From positions 1-64,000 of the forward strand of contig NZ_CAJNBK010000012.1 in assembly GCF_905220975.1 (NCBI RefSeq): a stretch of 64,000 bases of DNA. Direction: 5' to 3'. This DNA is from Paraburkholderia haematera. Its GTDB lineage: Bacteria; Pseudomonadota; Gammaproteobacteria; Burkholderiales; Burkholderiaceae. The notes beneath the pieces were generated by a model. That model was not told the DNA's origin, made no database searches, and saw only the letters and a program-made list of their open reading frames with translations. The translations under genes were made by a program, and so were the position numbers. This document shows, piece by piece, positions 25,037-32,721 of the stretch. Positions within the stretch are counted from its first letter, which is position 1. The number at the start of each line of letters is the position of its first letter.

Positions 25037-26716
25037 TCAGGCGATGACCTTCTGCTCCCCGGCAGCCTGCTCGCGCATGCGACGGGCTTCGTCGCGCAGG
25101 AACTGCTGGTAATCGTCCAGATCGCCGTCGAAGGGCTCGACGCCACCCTTGGTGACAAGCCAGAACTCGTCACATACCGCGCGCAGCAGCGACCGGTCGT
25201 GACTGACCAGCATCACGGTGCCTTCGAATTCGTTGAGTGCCATGCCTAGCGCTTCGCGTGTGGCCAGGTCGAGGTGGTTGGTAGGCTCGTCGAGCAGCAG
25301 CAGGTTGGGGCGCTGCCACACGATCATGCACAACACGAGCCGCGCCTTTTCGCCGCCGCTCATCGTTCTGACCGCCTGGTGGACCATGTCGCCACTGAAG
25401 TTGAAGGTCCCGAGGAAGGTGCGAAGCGATTGTTCCGTGCCACTCTGGCCCGGGGCACGCATGCTCGCCGGCGTGTCCTTGGCAAGACGGATCATGTGTT
25501 CCATCGGCGTGTCGAGAGGACGCAGCACGTCGAGTTCCTGCTGTGCGAAGTAGCCGATGTTCAGGCCCTTGCCTTCGCTGATTTCGCCGGCAATCGGCGC
25601 CAGTTCGTGCGCCACCGTCTTCACCAGCGTGGATTTGCCTTGGCCGTTGGCACCGAGAATGCCTATGCGCTGCCCAGCCAGCACGGATCGGTTGATGCCC
25701 CGCACGATGACTGTGGGCGGCGTGTCCAGCGGTGCGTCGGCCGGTGCCGGGTAGCCGAAGCTCGCGTCCAGCATCGACAGCAGCGGGTTCGGGATGTTGA
25801 GCGGCTCCTTGAACTCGAAGGTGAACTCCGCGTCGGCAAGCACCGGTGCGATCTTCTCCATGCGTTCGAGCGCCTTGACCCGGCTCTGCGCCTGCTTCGC
25901 CTTCGAGGCCTTGGCCTTGAAGCGGTCGATGAACTTCTGGAGGTGGGCAATCTTGTCCGCCTGCCTCGCCACCGCGGCCTGCTGCAACAGGAGTTGCTCG
26001 GCGCGCATGTCTTCGAACTTGCTGTAGTTGCCGCCATAACGCACCAGCTTGGCGTTGTCGACGTGCACGGTCACCTGCGTCACTGCGTCGAGGAATTCGC
26101 GGTCGTGGCTGATAACGACCATGGTTCCTTCGTAGCGCTTGAGCCACGCTTCCAGCCAGACCAGCGCGTCGAGGTCGAGGTGATTGGTCGGTTCGTCGAG
26201 CAACAGCAAGTCGGACGGACACATGAGCGCGCGCGCCAACTGCAGTCGCATGCGCCAGCCGCCGGAGAAACTGTTGACCGGCTGGTTAAGCTGCGCTGTA
26301 CTGAAGCCCAGGCCCTGGATCAGCGCCTGGGCACGTGCGGGGGCATCATGTGCACCGGCGTCGTGCAGGGCCATGTAGGCGTGCGCCATGCGCATGCCGT
26401 CGTCGCTGGCCTCTGCGGCGGTTACTTCGGCCTGCGCGGCCAGCAGTATGGTGTCACCCTCGACTACGAAGTCGGTCGCGCCCTGCTCGGTCTCCGGCAT
26501 ATCCTGCGCGACCTGGCCCATCTTCCATGCAGCGGGAATCGAGAACTCGCCGCCGTCTTCGTGCAGTGTGCCGTTGAGAAGGCCAAAAAAGGACGACTTG
26601 CCGGCGCCATTGCGGCCGACAAGGCCAATCTTTTCACCGGGGGCGAAGGTGACGGACGCGCCGTCGAGTACGACATTGACGCCGCGGCGCAGGGTGACAT
26701 TACGGACGGAAATCAT
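25037..26716 (-). CDS. yheS: ABC-F ATPase of the YheS type, C-terminally shortened
   Basis: A 559-residue soluble protein with two ABC cassettes: Walker A GRNGAGKSS (~35) and GANGQGKST (~348), signatures FSGGWRMRLQLA and MSGGEKARLVL, and Walker B LLLLDEPTNHLDL twice. The inter-domain linker (residues ~225-290) is the ABC-F type. These proteins act on the ribosome rather than in membranes. The cassette order and sequence fit YheS. YheS proteins are usually about 640 residues with a C-terminal coiled coil; this copy stops just after the second cassette (EARRMREQAA), where the island begins. The ATPase may still work without its C-terminal extension. Confidence 0.85.
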   Translation of the reverse strand: MISVRNVTLRRGVNVVLDGASVTFAPGEKIGLVGRNGAGKSSFFGLLNGTLHEDGGEFSIPAAWKMGQVAQDMPETEQGATDFVVEGDTILLAAQAEVTAAEASDDGMRMAHAYMALHDAGAHDAPARAQALIQGLGFSTAQLNQPVNSFSGGWRMRLQLARALMCPSDLLLLDEPTNHLDLDALVWLEAWLKRYEGTMVVISHDREFLDAVTQVTVHVDNAKLVRYGGNYSKFEDMRAEQLLLQQAAVARQADKIAHLQKFIDRFKAKASKAKQAQSRVKALERMEKIAPVLADAEFTFEFKEPLNIPNPLLSMLDASFGYPAPADAPLDTPPTVIVRGINRSVLAGQRIGILGANGQGKSTLVKTVAHELAPIAGEISEGKGLNIGYFAQQELDVLRPLDTPMEHMIRLAKDTPASMRAPGQSGTEQSLRTFLGTFNFSGDMVHQAVRTMSGGEKARLVLCMIVWQRPNLLLLDEPTNHLDLATREALGMALNEFEGTVMLVSHDRSLLRAVCDEFWLVTKGGVEPFDGDLDDYQQFLRDEARRMREQAAGEQKVIA

Positions 26717-27060
26717 AAGAAGCTACTTCGGAGAGGATACGCATGATAGCCGACCGGACGTACAGGGCTGTCCCTTTTCCGGCCGCACGAGTGAAGAGCC
26801 GCTTGTGCTTTGCGGCGCCCAACGGCCGCAAAGCGAGGCGGGCACTGGCGCGCCGGGCGTTCCGGCTGCGGGCCAGCGAACAGACGGTGAGTGACGGCTC
26901 CTGGCCGGACAGAGACTGATGCAACACGGTTGCGATACGCCATTCGACCTGCCGCGATCCTCACCAGGCCCGGCACGACGAGCGTCACAGCGACACGCAC
27001 AAACATTCACTTGTCGCCGGTTACAACAGGCTACCAAACGACCCGTAAAGAGCCGCCCAC

Positions 27061-27069
27061 TTATCCACA
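27061..27069 (+). promoter_or_regulatory. DnaA-box-like nonamer 1
   Basis: TTATCCACA is a perfect match to the bacterial DnaA-box consensus TTATNCACA. Confidence 0.45.
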
Positions 27070-27244
27070 GCCCCCTCTGGACAACTTTTGTAAAAACCAC
27101 CTGACACGTTGTGGGCGAAACTTTGATAAACCCACGACCGCTCCTGGTCAGTCAAAAGTTTTCCCTGGCTCCTCCTCCCTGTCCGCCTACGCTCCGCAGG
27201 GTTATCGATTCCGCAGTCCCTTGATCCGTAAACGAAGATTCAAG

Positions 27245-27253
27245 TTATCCACA
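27245..27253 (+). promoter_or_regulatory. DnaA-box-like nonamer 2
   Basis: A second perfect TTATCCACA in the same orientation, 184 bp from the first and about 15 bp before an AT-rich tract that could unwind easily. Confidence 0.45.
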
Positions 27254-27385
27254 GCCAGGTGCGGTGCTTGTTAACTATTACTACGTATACATATACAAAG
27301 ACTATAAAAACCAGAGAGGTGTTCGCAAACCACGCCGCGTAATCATGCACAAAGCAGGCAGAACAACCAGAACCAATCCAAACCC

Positions 27386-28252
27386 TCAAACCAACGGCAA
27401 ACAAATCTCCGTCAGCAGCTCAGCAGGCGCAGTCTCCTTCGGGCTATTCAGATACTCCTCGAACACCGGCGCATCCGCAGCCTCACGCCCCGACTGTACG
27501 AGCCACGTCCCATACAACCACTCATACGCCGCCCGCATATCGCTATACGGTCCCTTGTGCCGCAGCACCGCATATTCACCGCCTTTCACATGCGCCACCG
27601 AAACCGGCGGACTCACCGTCACCGAAGCCTGAACAGGATGCGGCAACAGCACCCCAGCCTTCGACCGCAATTCATTCTCCGCAACAACACCCGGATCGTC
27701 GTAGTAAATCCCGATCATGCGCATCTGCGCCGCCAGCAAATTGTGTTTCGCCAACCAGCCGAACAACCCATCGAACGCCTTGCCGATCTGCATATACGGC
27801 CCAACGTGATCCATCGATAAAACTTCAATCGGCTCCACGTGACGAATCACCACTTCACGCATCGTCATTTGATCGTCTCCTGAAAGTGCCGGACGAAACC
27901 GGCTATGTGTACCTTGCTTGCGATACTGCGCCGGCGGAACGCCAAACGCAGCGCGGAAGGTGCGAGAGAAAGACTGCAAACTGCTATAACCCGAGCGCTC
28001 GGCAATCTCCGCGATCGGCATCGACCCATTCGCCAGATATCCCGCCGCGCGATGCAGCCGTAAGCGGCGCACGGTCGTTGCGACCGTCTCGCCATACATC
28101 GCCTGATAGATACGATGCCAGTGATACGGCGACATGCAGGCAATATCCGCTAAACGATCAATATCCAGCGGATCGTCGAGATGATCGTAAATATGGTCCA
28201 GTACGCGGCCGAGCCGAGATTCGTAGCGCGCCCGATTGTCCGATTGGTTCAT
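27386..28252 (-). CDS. AraC-family regulator with GyrI-like effector domain
   Basis: A 288-residue regulator. Residues 10-112 are an AraC/XylS double helix-turn-helix (VLDHIYDHLDDPLDIDRLAD, IAERSGYSSLQSFSRTFRAAFG), placed at the N-terminus as in Rob and related proteins. Residues ~130-288 are a GyrI/SbmC-like small-molecule-binding domain (MREVVIRHVEPIEVLSMDHVG, then YAVLRHKGPYSDMRAAYEWL). Such proteins often respond to drugs or hydrophobic compounds and activate efflux or stress genes. The target is not evident; it is divergent from the ethanolamine permease, 254 bp away. Confidence 0.85.
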   Translation of the reverse strand: MNQSDNRARYESRLGRVLDHIYDHLDDPLDIDRLADIACMSPYHWHRIYQAMYGETVATTVRRLRLHRAAGYLANGSMPIAEIAERSGYSSLQSFSRTFRAAFGVPPAQYRKQGTHSRFRPALSGDDQMTMREVVIRHVEPIEVLSMDHVGPYMQIGKAFDGLFGWLAKHNLLAAQMRMIGIYYDDPGVVAENELRSKAGVLLPHPVQASVTVSPPVSVAHVKGGEYAVLRHKGPYSDMRAAYEWLYGTWLVQSGREAADAPVFEEYLNSPKETAPAELLTEICLPLV

Positions 28253-28506
28253 GATTAAGGTGCCGACGCGGAGAAGAATGCCGAATGGATGCGAATCAAA
28301 GTATCACGTCCCCATTTACCAAATCCTGCGAATTTCGCATTTCGCACGCAATCGGAGTTAAGCGCCCACTGACACAAACGCCCCCGAACTTTGCCGAATT
28401 TCGATAACACCTCGAATAATGGCTCACTACCATCGACTGAAGCCTGTCCGCCCATGCACCGCAAAGCCTTGCGGCGTCGAGCAAGCGGCAACATCAGGAG
28501 CGCCCG

Positions 28507-29910
28507 ATGAAATCAGAATCCAAAAGTCAGCACGTCGGTAAAGTCACGCATCACGAGTTGAAGCAGACCCTTGGCACGTGGCAACTGTGGGGGATCGCGG
28601 TCGGTCTGGTCATTTCCGGCGAGTATTTCGGCTGGAGCTATGGCTGGGCGAGCGCCGGCACGCTCGGCTTCGTCATCACGGCGGTTTTTATCGCGGCGAT
28701 GTACACCACGTTCATTTTTAGTTTCACTGAACTCACCACGTCGATTCCGCATGCGGGCGGCCCGTTCGCCTACGCGCGCCACGCTTTTGGCCCGACCGGC
28801 GGCTATCTGGCGGGCGCGGCGACCTTAGTCGAATTCGTGTTTGCGCCGCCCGCCATTGCACTCGCGATCGGCGCCTATCTGCACGTGCAGTTTCCAGGTC
28901 TCGAGCCTAAACACGCGGCGATGGGCGCATATCTCGTCTTTATGGCGCTGAATATCGTCGGCGTGCAGATCGCCGCGGCCTTCGAGTTGTGCGTGACGCT
29001 GCTCGCGATCTTCGAATTGCTGGTGTTCATGGGTGTCGTATCGCCCGGCTTCCAGTGGTCGAATTTCACAAAAGGTGGCTGGTCCGGCGCGGATACCTTC
29101 AGCATGGGCTCGTTCCACGGCATGTTCGCCGCCATTCCGTTCGCCATCTGGTTTTTCCTCGCGATCGAAGGTGTGGCGATGGCCGCCGAAGAAGCGAAGA
29201 ATCCGAAGCGTTCGATTCCGATCGCCTATGTCGCCGGCATTCTGACCTTGGTTGTGCTCGCCATCGGCGTGATGGTGTTCGCAGGCGCCGCCGGCGACTG
29301 GACCAAGCTGTCGAACATCAACGATCCGTTGCCGCAGGCCATGAAATTTATCGTCGGCGAACATAGCGGCTGGATGCATATGCTGGTGTGGCTCGGCCTG
29401 TTTGGGCTCGTCGCGTCGTTTCACGGCATCATCCTCGGCTATTCGCGGCAGATCTTCGCGCTGGCTCGCGCGGGTTATCTGCCGGAGTGGCTCTCCAAGG
29501 TGCATCCGCGCTTCAAGACGCCGCATCGCGCGATCATTGCGGGTGGCGTGGTCGGCATCGCCGCGATCTATAGCGACGAGCTGATCCAGTTCGGCGGTCA
29601 GACGCTGACGGCGAACATCGTGACGATGTCCGTATTTGGCGCTATCGTGATGTATATCATCAGCATGTTGTCGCTGTTCAAGCTGCGCCGCTCGGACCCG
29701 AACATGGAGCGCCCGTTCCGCGCGCCGCTGTTCCCGTTCTTTCCGGCGTTCGCGCTGGTGGCCGCGGTGATTTGTCTGGCTACGATGGTCTACTTCAATT
29801 TCCTGGTGGCTATCGTGTTCGCGATCTTCCTCGCGCTCGGCTACGTCTACTTCCTGTTGACACGCCATCAACGCGAAGCAGCGCCGTCGGACGCCTTGCT
29901 CGAAGAGTGA
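28507..29910 (+). CDS. eat: Ethanolamine permease
   Basis: A 467-residue inner-membrane transporter of the amino acid-polyamine-organocation superfamily, with about 12 hydrophobic segments. Features include GLVISGEYFGWSYGW in TM1, a TTSIPHAGGPFAYARHAFGP loop typical of ethanolamine permeases, AIEGVAMAAEEAKNPKRSIP in mid-protein, and SRQIFALARAGYLPEW. It imports ethanolamine for the lyase encoded directly downstream. The start at 28507 follows AGGAGCG. The lyase large subunit begins 48 bp after the stop, so eat-eutB-eutC form an operon. Confidence 0.9.
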   Translation: MKSESKSQHVGKVTHHELKQTLGTWQLWGIAVGLVISGEYFGWSYGWASAGTLGFVITAVFIAAMYTTFIFSFTELTTSIPHAGGPFAYARHAFGPTGGYLAGAATLVEFVFAPPAIALAIGAYLHVQFPGLEPKHAAMGAYLVFMALNIVGVQIAAAFELCVTLLAIFELLVFMGVVSPGFQWSNFTKGGWSGADTFSMGSFHGMFAAIPFAIWFFLAIEGVAMAAEEAKNPKRSIPIAYVAGILTLVVLAIGVMVFAGAAGDWTKLSNINDPLPQAMKFIVGEHSGWMHMLVWLGLFGLVASFHGIILGYSRQIFALARAGYLPEWLSKVHPRFKTPHRAIIAGGVVGIAAIYSDELIQFGGQTLTANIVTMSVFGAIVMYIISMLSLFKLRRSDPNMERPFRAPLFPFFPAFALVAAVICLATMVYFNFLVAIVFAIFLALGYVYFLLTRHQREAAPSDALLEE

Positions 29911-29958
29911 CGTGACGGATCGAGCCGCTGCGCAAGCAGCGGCGATGGAGTCGTAAAG

Positions 29959-31353
29959 ATGAGCTACACCGAGACAATCGGCAGCCGCACTTACCGTTTC
30001 GCCGACCTGAAAACGTTGATGGCGAAAGCCAGTCCGCAGCGTTCTGGCGACCAGCTCGCGGGCGTCGCGGCAGCGAGCGAGGAAGAGCGCGTCGCGGCCA
30101 AGATGGCGCTCGCGCAAGTGCCACTGCGCACGTTTCTCAACGAAGCGTTGATCCCGTACGAAAGCGACGAGGTTACGCGCCTTGTAATCGACGACCACTC
30201 GCCGCAAGCGTTCGCTGAGATCTCGCACCTCACGGTCGGTGATTTCCGCAACTGGTTGTTGAGCAACACGACCGATGCGGATGCACTCACGCGTATCACC
30301 GCCGGCCTCACGCCGGAGATGGTGGCGGCAGTCTCGAAGTTGATGCGCAATCAGGATCTGATCGCGGCGGCGCGCAAACGTCCGGTGATTACGCGCTTTC
30401 GCAATACGGTCGGTCTGCCCGGCCACATGTCGGTGCGTCTGCAACCGAATCATCCGACCGACGACGTAAAAGGCATCGCCGCATCCATGCTCGACGGCCT
30501 GATGTACGGCTGCGGCGACGCGATGATCGGCATCAATCCCGCCAGCGACAATCTCGCCGCAATCACCAAGCTGTTGCTGATGATCGACGAGTTCCGCCAA
30601 CGCTATCAGGTGCCCACGCAATCGTGCGTGCTGACCCACGTCACCAACACAATCGCCGCGATCGAAAAAGGCGCGCCGGTCGATCTGGTGTTTCAGTCGA
30701 TCGCAGGAACGGAGAAAGCGAATGCGGGTTTCGGTATTTCGCTTGCGCTATTGCAGGAAGCGTATGAAGCAGGGTTGTCGTTGAAACGCGGTACCGTCGG
30801 CAATAACCTGATGTATTTCGAAACCGGGCAGGGCAGTGCCTTGTCGGCCGACGCGCATTTCGGCGTCGATCAGCAGACCTGCGAAGTGCGCGCCTACGCA
30901 GTCGCGCGCAAGTTCAATCCGTTTCTGGTGAACACGGTGGTTGGTTTCATCGGGCCGGAGTATCTATACGACGGCAAGCAGATCACGCGCGCAGGTCTTG
31001 AAGATCATTTCTGCGGCAAGTTGCTTGGCGTGCCGATGGGCTGCGACATCTGCTATACGAATCACGCCGAAGCCGATCAGGACGACATGGATAACCTGCT
31101 CACGCTACTCGGCGTGGCGGGCATCAACTTCATCATGGGCATTCCCGGCGCAGACGATGTGATGCTCAACTATCAAAGCACGTCCTTCCACGACGCCCTT
31201 TACGTGCGCGACGTGCTCGGCCTGCGTCGAGCACCGGAATTCGAAGAATGGCTGGAGTCGATGCAGATCACCGACGCGCGTGGCGCGTTGCTGAGCGCGT
31301 CGACACAACAACCGCTGCTGGAAGGCGCGCGCGACTGGATGGGTATCGCATGA
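29959..31353 (+). CDS. eutB: Ethanolamine ammonia-lyase large subunit
   Basis: A 464-residue EutB, the catalytic TIM-barrel subunit of the adenosylcobalamin-dependent lyase that converts ethanolamine to acetaldehyde and ammonia. The sequence is full-length and conserved throughout: KRPVITRFRNTVGLPGHMSVRLQPNHP, DGLMYGCGDAMIGINP, QSIAGTEKANAGFG (active-site region) and PMGCDICYTNHAEADQDDM. A GGAG site lies upstream. Its TGA overlaps the eutC ATG. Genes for microcompartment shells, the reactivase and cobalamin synthesis are not nearby, so this is the short metabolic type of eut locus. Confidence 0.95.
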   Translation: MSYTETIGSRTYRFADLKTLMAKASPQRSGDQLAGVAAASEEERVAAKMALAQVPLRTFLNEALIPYESDEVTRLVIDDHSPQAFAEISHLTVGDFRNWLLSNTTDADALTRITAGLTPEMVAAVSKLMRNQDLIAAARKRPVITRFRNTVGLPGHMSVRLQPNHPTDDVKGIAASMLDGLMYGCGDAMIGINPASDNLAAITKLLLMIDEFRQRYQVPTQSCVLTHVTNTIAAIEKGAPVDLVFQSIAGTEKANAGFGISLALLQEAYEAGLSLKRGTVGNNLMYFETGQGSALSADAHFGVDQQTCEVRAYAVARKFNPFLVNTVVGFIGPEYLYDGKQITRAGLEDHFCGKLLGVPMGCDICYTNHAEADQDDMDNLLTLLGVAGINFIMGIPGADDVMLNYQSTSFHDALYVRDVLGLRRAPEFEEWLESMQITDARGALLSASTQQPLLEGARDWMGIA

Positions 31354-32135
31354 GCGACTTCCTCGAAAAGAATCCATGGAACGCGCTGCGGCAATTCACC
31401 AATGCGCGTATCGCGTTGGGGCGTGCGGGAAATAGTTTGCCGACGGCACCATTGCTGGCGTTCAACCTCTCGCACGCGCAGGCGCGCGACGCGGTACATC
31501 ATCCGCTCGATGTGGACGTGCTGCACGAACAGTTGCGTGCGCAAAGTTTCAGTACGCTGGATGTGCATAGTGCCGCGCCTGATCGCGAGCATTATTTGCG
31601 GCGCCCTGATCTCGGCAGGCGTTTGAGCGATGAGAGCCGCGAAGCGCTCGGGCAACTCAAGGTCGACGCACCCGAGGTGGTTTTCGTCATCGCCGATGGC
31701 CTTTCCGCATTCGCTGCGTCGAAACAATCGATCCCGCTGCTGCAAGCCGTTTGCACAAAACTCACAGACTGGAAGATCGGCCCCGTAGTAGTAGCGCGCC
31801 AGGCTCGCGTCGCGCTCGGTGACGAGATCGGCGAACTGCTCAACGCCAAACTGGTGGTGATGCTGATCGGCGAGCGTCCAGGTTTGAGTTCGCCCGATAG
31901 CCTCGGGATCTATCTGACGTACGCGCCGAAAGTCGGCTGCAGCGATGCGCAACGCAACTGTATTTCGAACGTGCGTCCTGAAGGTCTGGACTATCCGGCG
32001 GCCGCGCACAAATTGCATTACCTGCTGACGCATGCAAGGCGCCTCGGTCTCACCGGTGTCGGCCTGAAGGACGATAGCGATGCCCTGCTGGCGAGTACGC
32101 CGATAATGCCGGCAGTCGGCGACGATTCAAATTAG
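31350..32135 (+). CDS. eutC: Ethanolamine ammonia-lyase small subunit
   Basis: A 261-residue EutC, which completes the cobalamin-binding site with EutB. Recognisable segments are NARIALGRAGNSLPT, FNLSHAQARDAVHHPLD, LNAKLVVMLIGERPGLSSPDSLGIYLTYAP and SDAQRNCISNVRPEGLDYP. The ATG at 31350 overlaps the eutB stop (ATGA), so translation is coupled; an upstream in-frame start lies inside eutB and is rejected. The C-terminal tail beyond the conserved part (STPIMPAVGDDSN) is repeated in degenerate form downstream of the stop. Confidence 0.93.
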   Translation: MSDFLEKNPWNALRQFTNARIALGRAGNSLPTAPLLAFNLSHAQARDAVHHPLDVDVLHEQLRAQSFSTLDVHSAAPDREHYLRRPDLGRRLSDESREALGQLKVDAPEVVFVIADGLSAFAASKQSIPLLQAVCTKLTDWKIGPVVVARQARVALGDEIGELLNAKLVVMLIGERPGLSSPDSLGIYLTYAPKVGCSDAQRNCISNVRPEGLDYPAAAHKLHYLLTHARRLGLTGVGLKDDSDALLASTPIMPAVGDDSN

Positions 32136-32245
32136 ACGCGCGCGGCTGGCGAGAAGGTGAGGGTAATGCCAGCAGCCGGCAGCGATTCAAGTTAGCGGTG
32201 CGCTGCTAATGAGCACGCCTACGGCCGGCGACAATCCAAAATCAG
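32104..32245 (+). repeat. Degenerate repeats of the eutC 3' end
   Basis: The last 32 bases of eutC (32104-32135, TAATGCC...TTAG) recur at 32164-32195 with 27 of 32 positions identical. A weaker third copy is at 32216-32245. The copies are spaced about 50-60 bp apart. They look like remnants of a tandem duplication of the gene end. Confidence 0.55.
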
Positions 32246-32261
32246 GCGTGACACAAAAGCG

Positions 32262-32657
32262 CTAAGCATCCGCCCGCTCCACCGGATGCGTTTCCAGCCA
32301 CGCGTTCTCGTCGTCCTCGAACAGTCGCGAGCGCGTCAAGAACCGCAGCCCACTCGGCCGTTCCAGAGAAAACATCCCGCCATTTCCCGGCACCACGTCA
32401 ATAATCAACTGCGTGTGCTGCCAGTATTCGAATTGCGATTCGCTCATGTAGAACGGCACGCCGGCAATCGCGCCAAGTTTCACATCGGACGAGCCGACCA
32501 TGAACTCGCTCTGAGGGAACATCATCGGTGCGCTGCCGTCGCAGCATCCACCGGATTGGTGAAACAACACGGCCCCGTGTTCGGCGCGTAGTTTATCGAT
32601 CAAATCGACCGCAGCAGGCGTGGCGATCACGCGGGCCACTTCCTTCTTATCAGCCAT
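32262..32657 (-). CDS. DUF779 protein partnered with aldehyde dehydrogenase
   Basis: A 131-residue cytoplasmic protein of the DUF779 family: ATPAAVDLIDKLRAEHG, LFHQSGGCCDGSAPMMFP, and YMSESQFEYWQHTQLIIDVV. The Cys-Cys and acidic residues could bind a metal. The family is regularly encoded next to acetaldehyde-type aldehyde dehydrogenases, as here, where it follows the dehydrogenase gene by 64 bp. Its function is unknown. The ATG at 32657 has GAGGG upstream; longer in-frame starts would overlap the dehydrogenase gene. A terminator-like hairpin lies between the two genes and may lower its expression. Confidence 0.85.
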   Translation of the reverse strand: MADKKEVARVIATPAAVDLIDKLRAEHGAVLFHQSGGCCDGSAPMMFPQSEFMVGSSDVKLGAIAGVPFYMSESQFEYWQHTQLIIDVVPGNGGMFSLERPSGLRFLTRSRLFEDDENAWLETHPVERADA

Positions 32658-32672
32658 CACATGCCCTCGTTG

Positions 32673-32704
32673 AAAAAGAGCGAGCCGCGCAATGCGGCCC
32701 GCTC
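32673..32704 (-). terminator. Terminator/attenuator between aldehyde dehydrogenase and DUF779 gene
   Basis: On the minus strand GAGCGGGCCGC-ATTGC-GCGGCTCGCTC forms a strong hairpin (one internal mismatch) followed directly by TTTTT. It ends 15 bases before the DUF779 start codon, so it would terminate most dehydrogenase transcripts and attenuate DUF779. Confidence 0.7.
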
Positions 32705-32721
32705 GGACAGGGTCGTTACGC

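Larger units (their letters stand above)
26717..27385. other. Gene-free interval with DnaA-box-like sites and AT-rich patch
   Basis: A 669-bp region upstream of the ABC-F gene with no credible gene. It contains two perfect TTATCCACA nonamers, at 27061 and 27245, and an AT-rich tract at about 27268-27320 (GTTAACTATTACTACGTATA and following), which is unusual against the GC-rich background. The half nearest the ABC-F gene should carry that gene's promoter. Confidence 0.5.

Noticed and set aside
25274..26746. Long plus-strand frame opposite the ABC-F gene (490 codons)
   Set aside because: It mirrors the ABC-F gene, whose Walker and signature motifs are unmistakable. The antisense translation has no family pattern.
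28825..30639. Long antisense frame across eat and eutB (604 codons)
   Set aside because: Arg/His-rich translation without domain motifs, opposite two well-identified genes. It is a shadow of GC-rich codon use.
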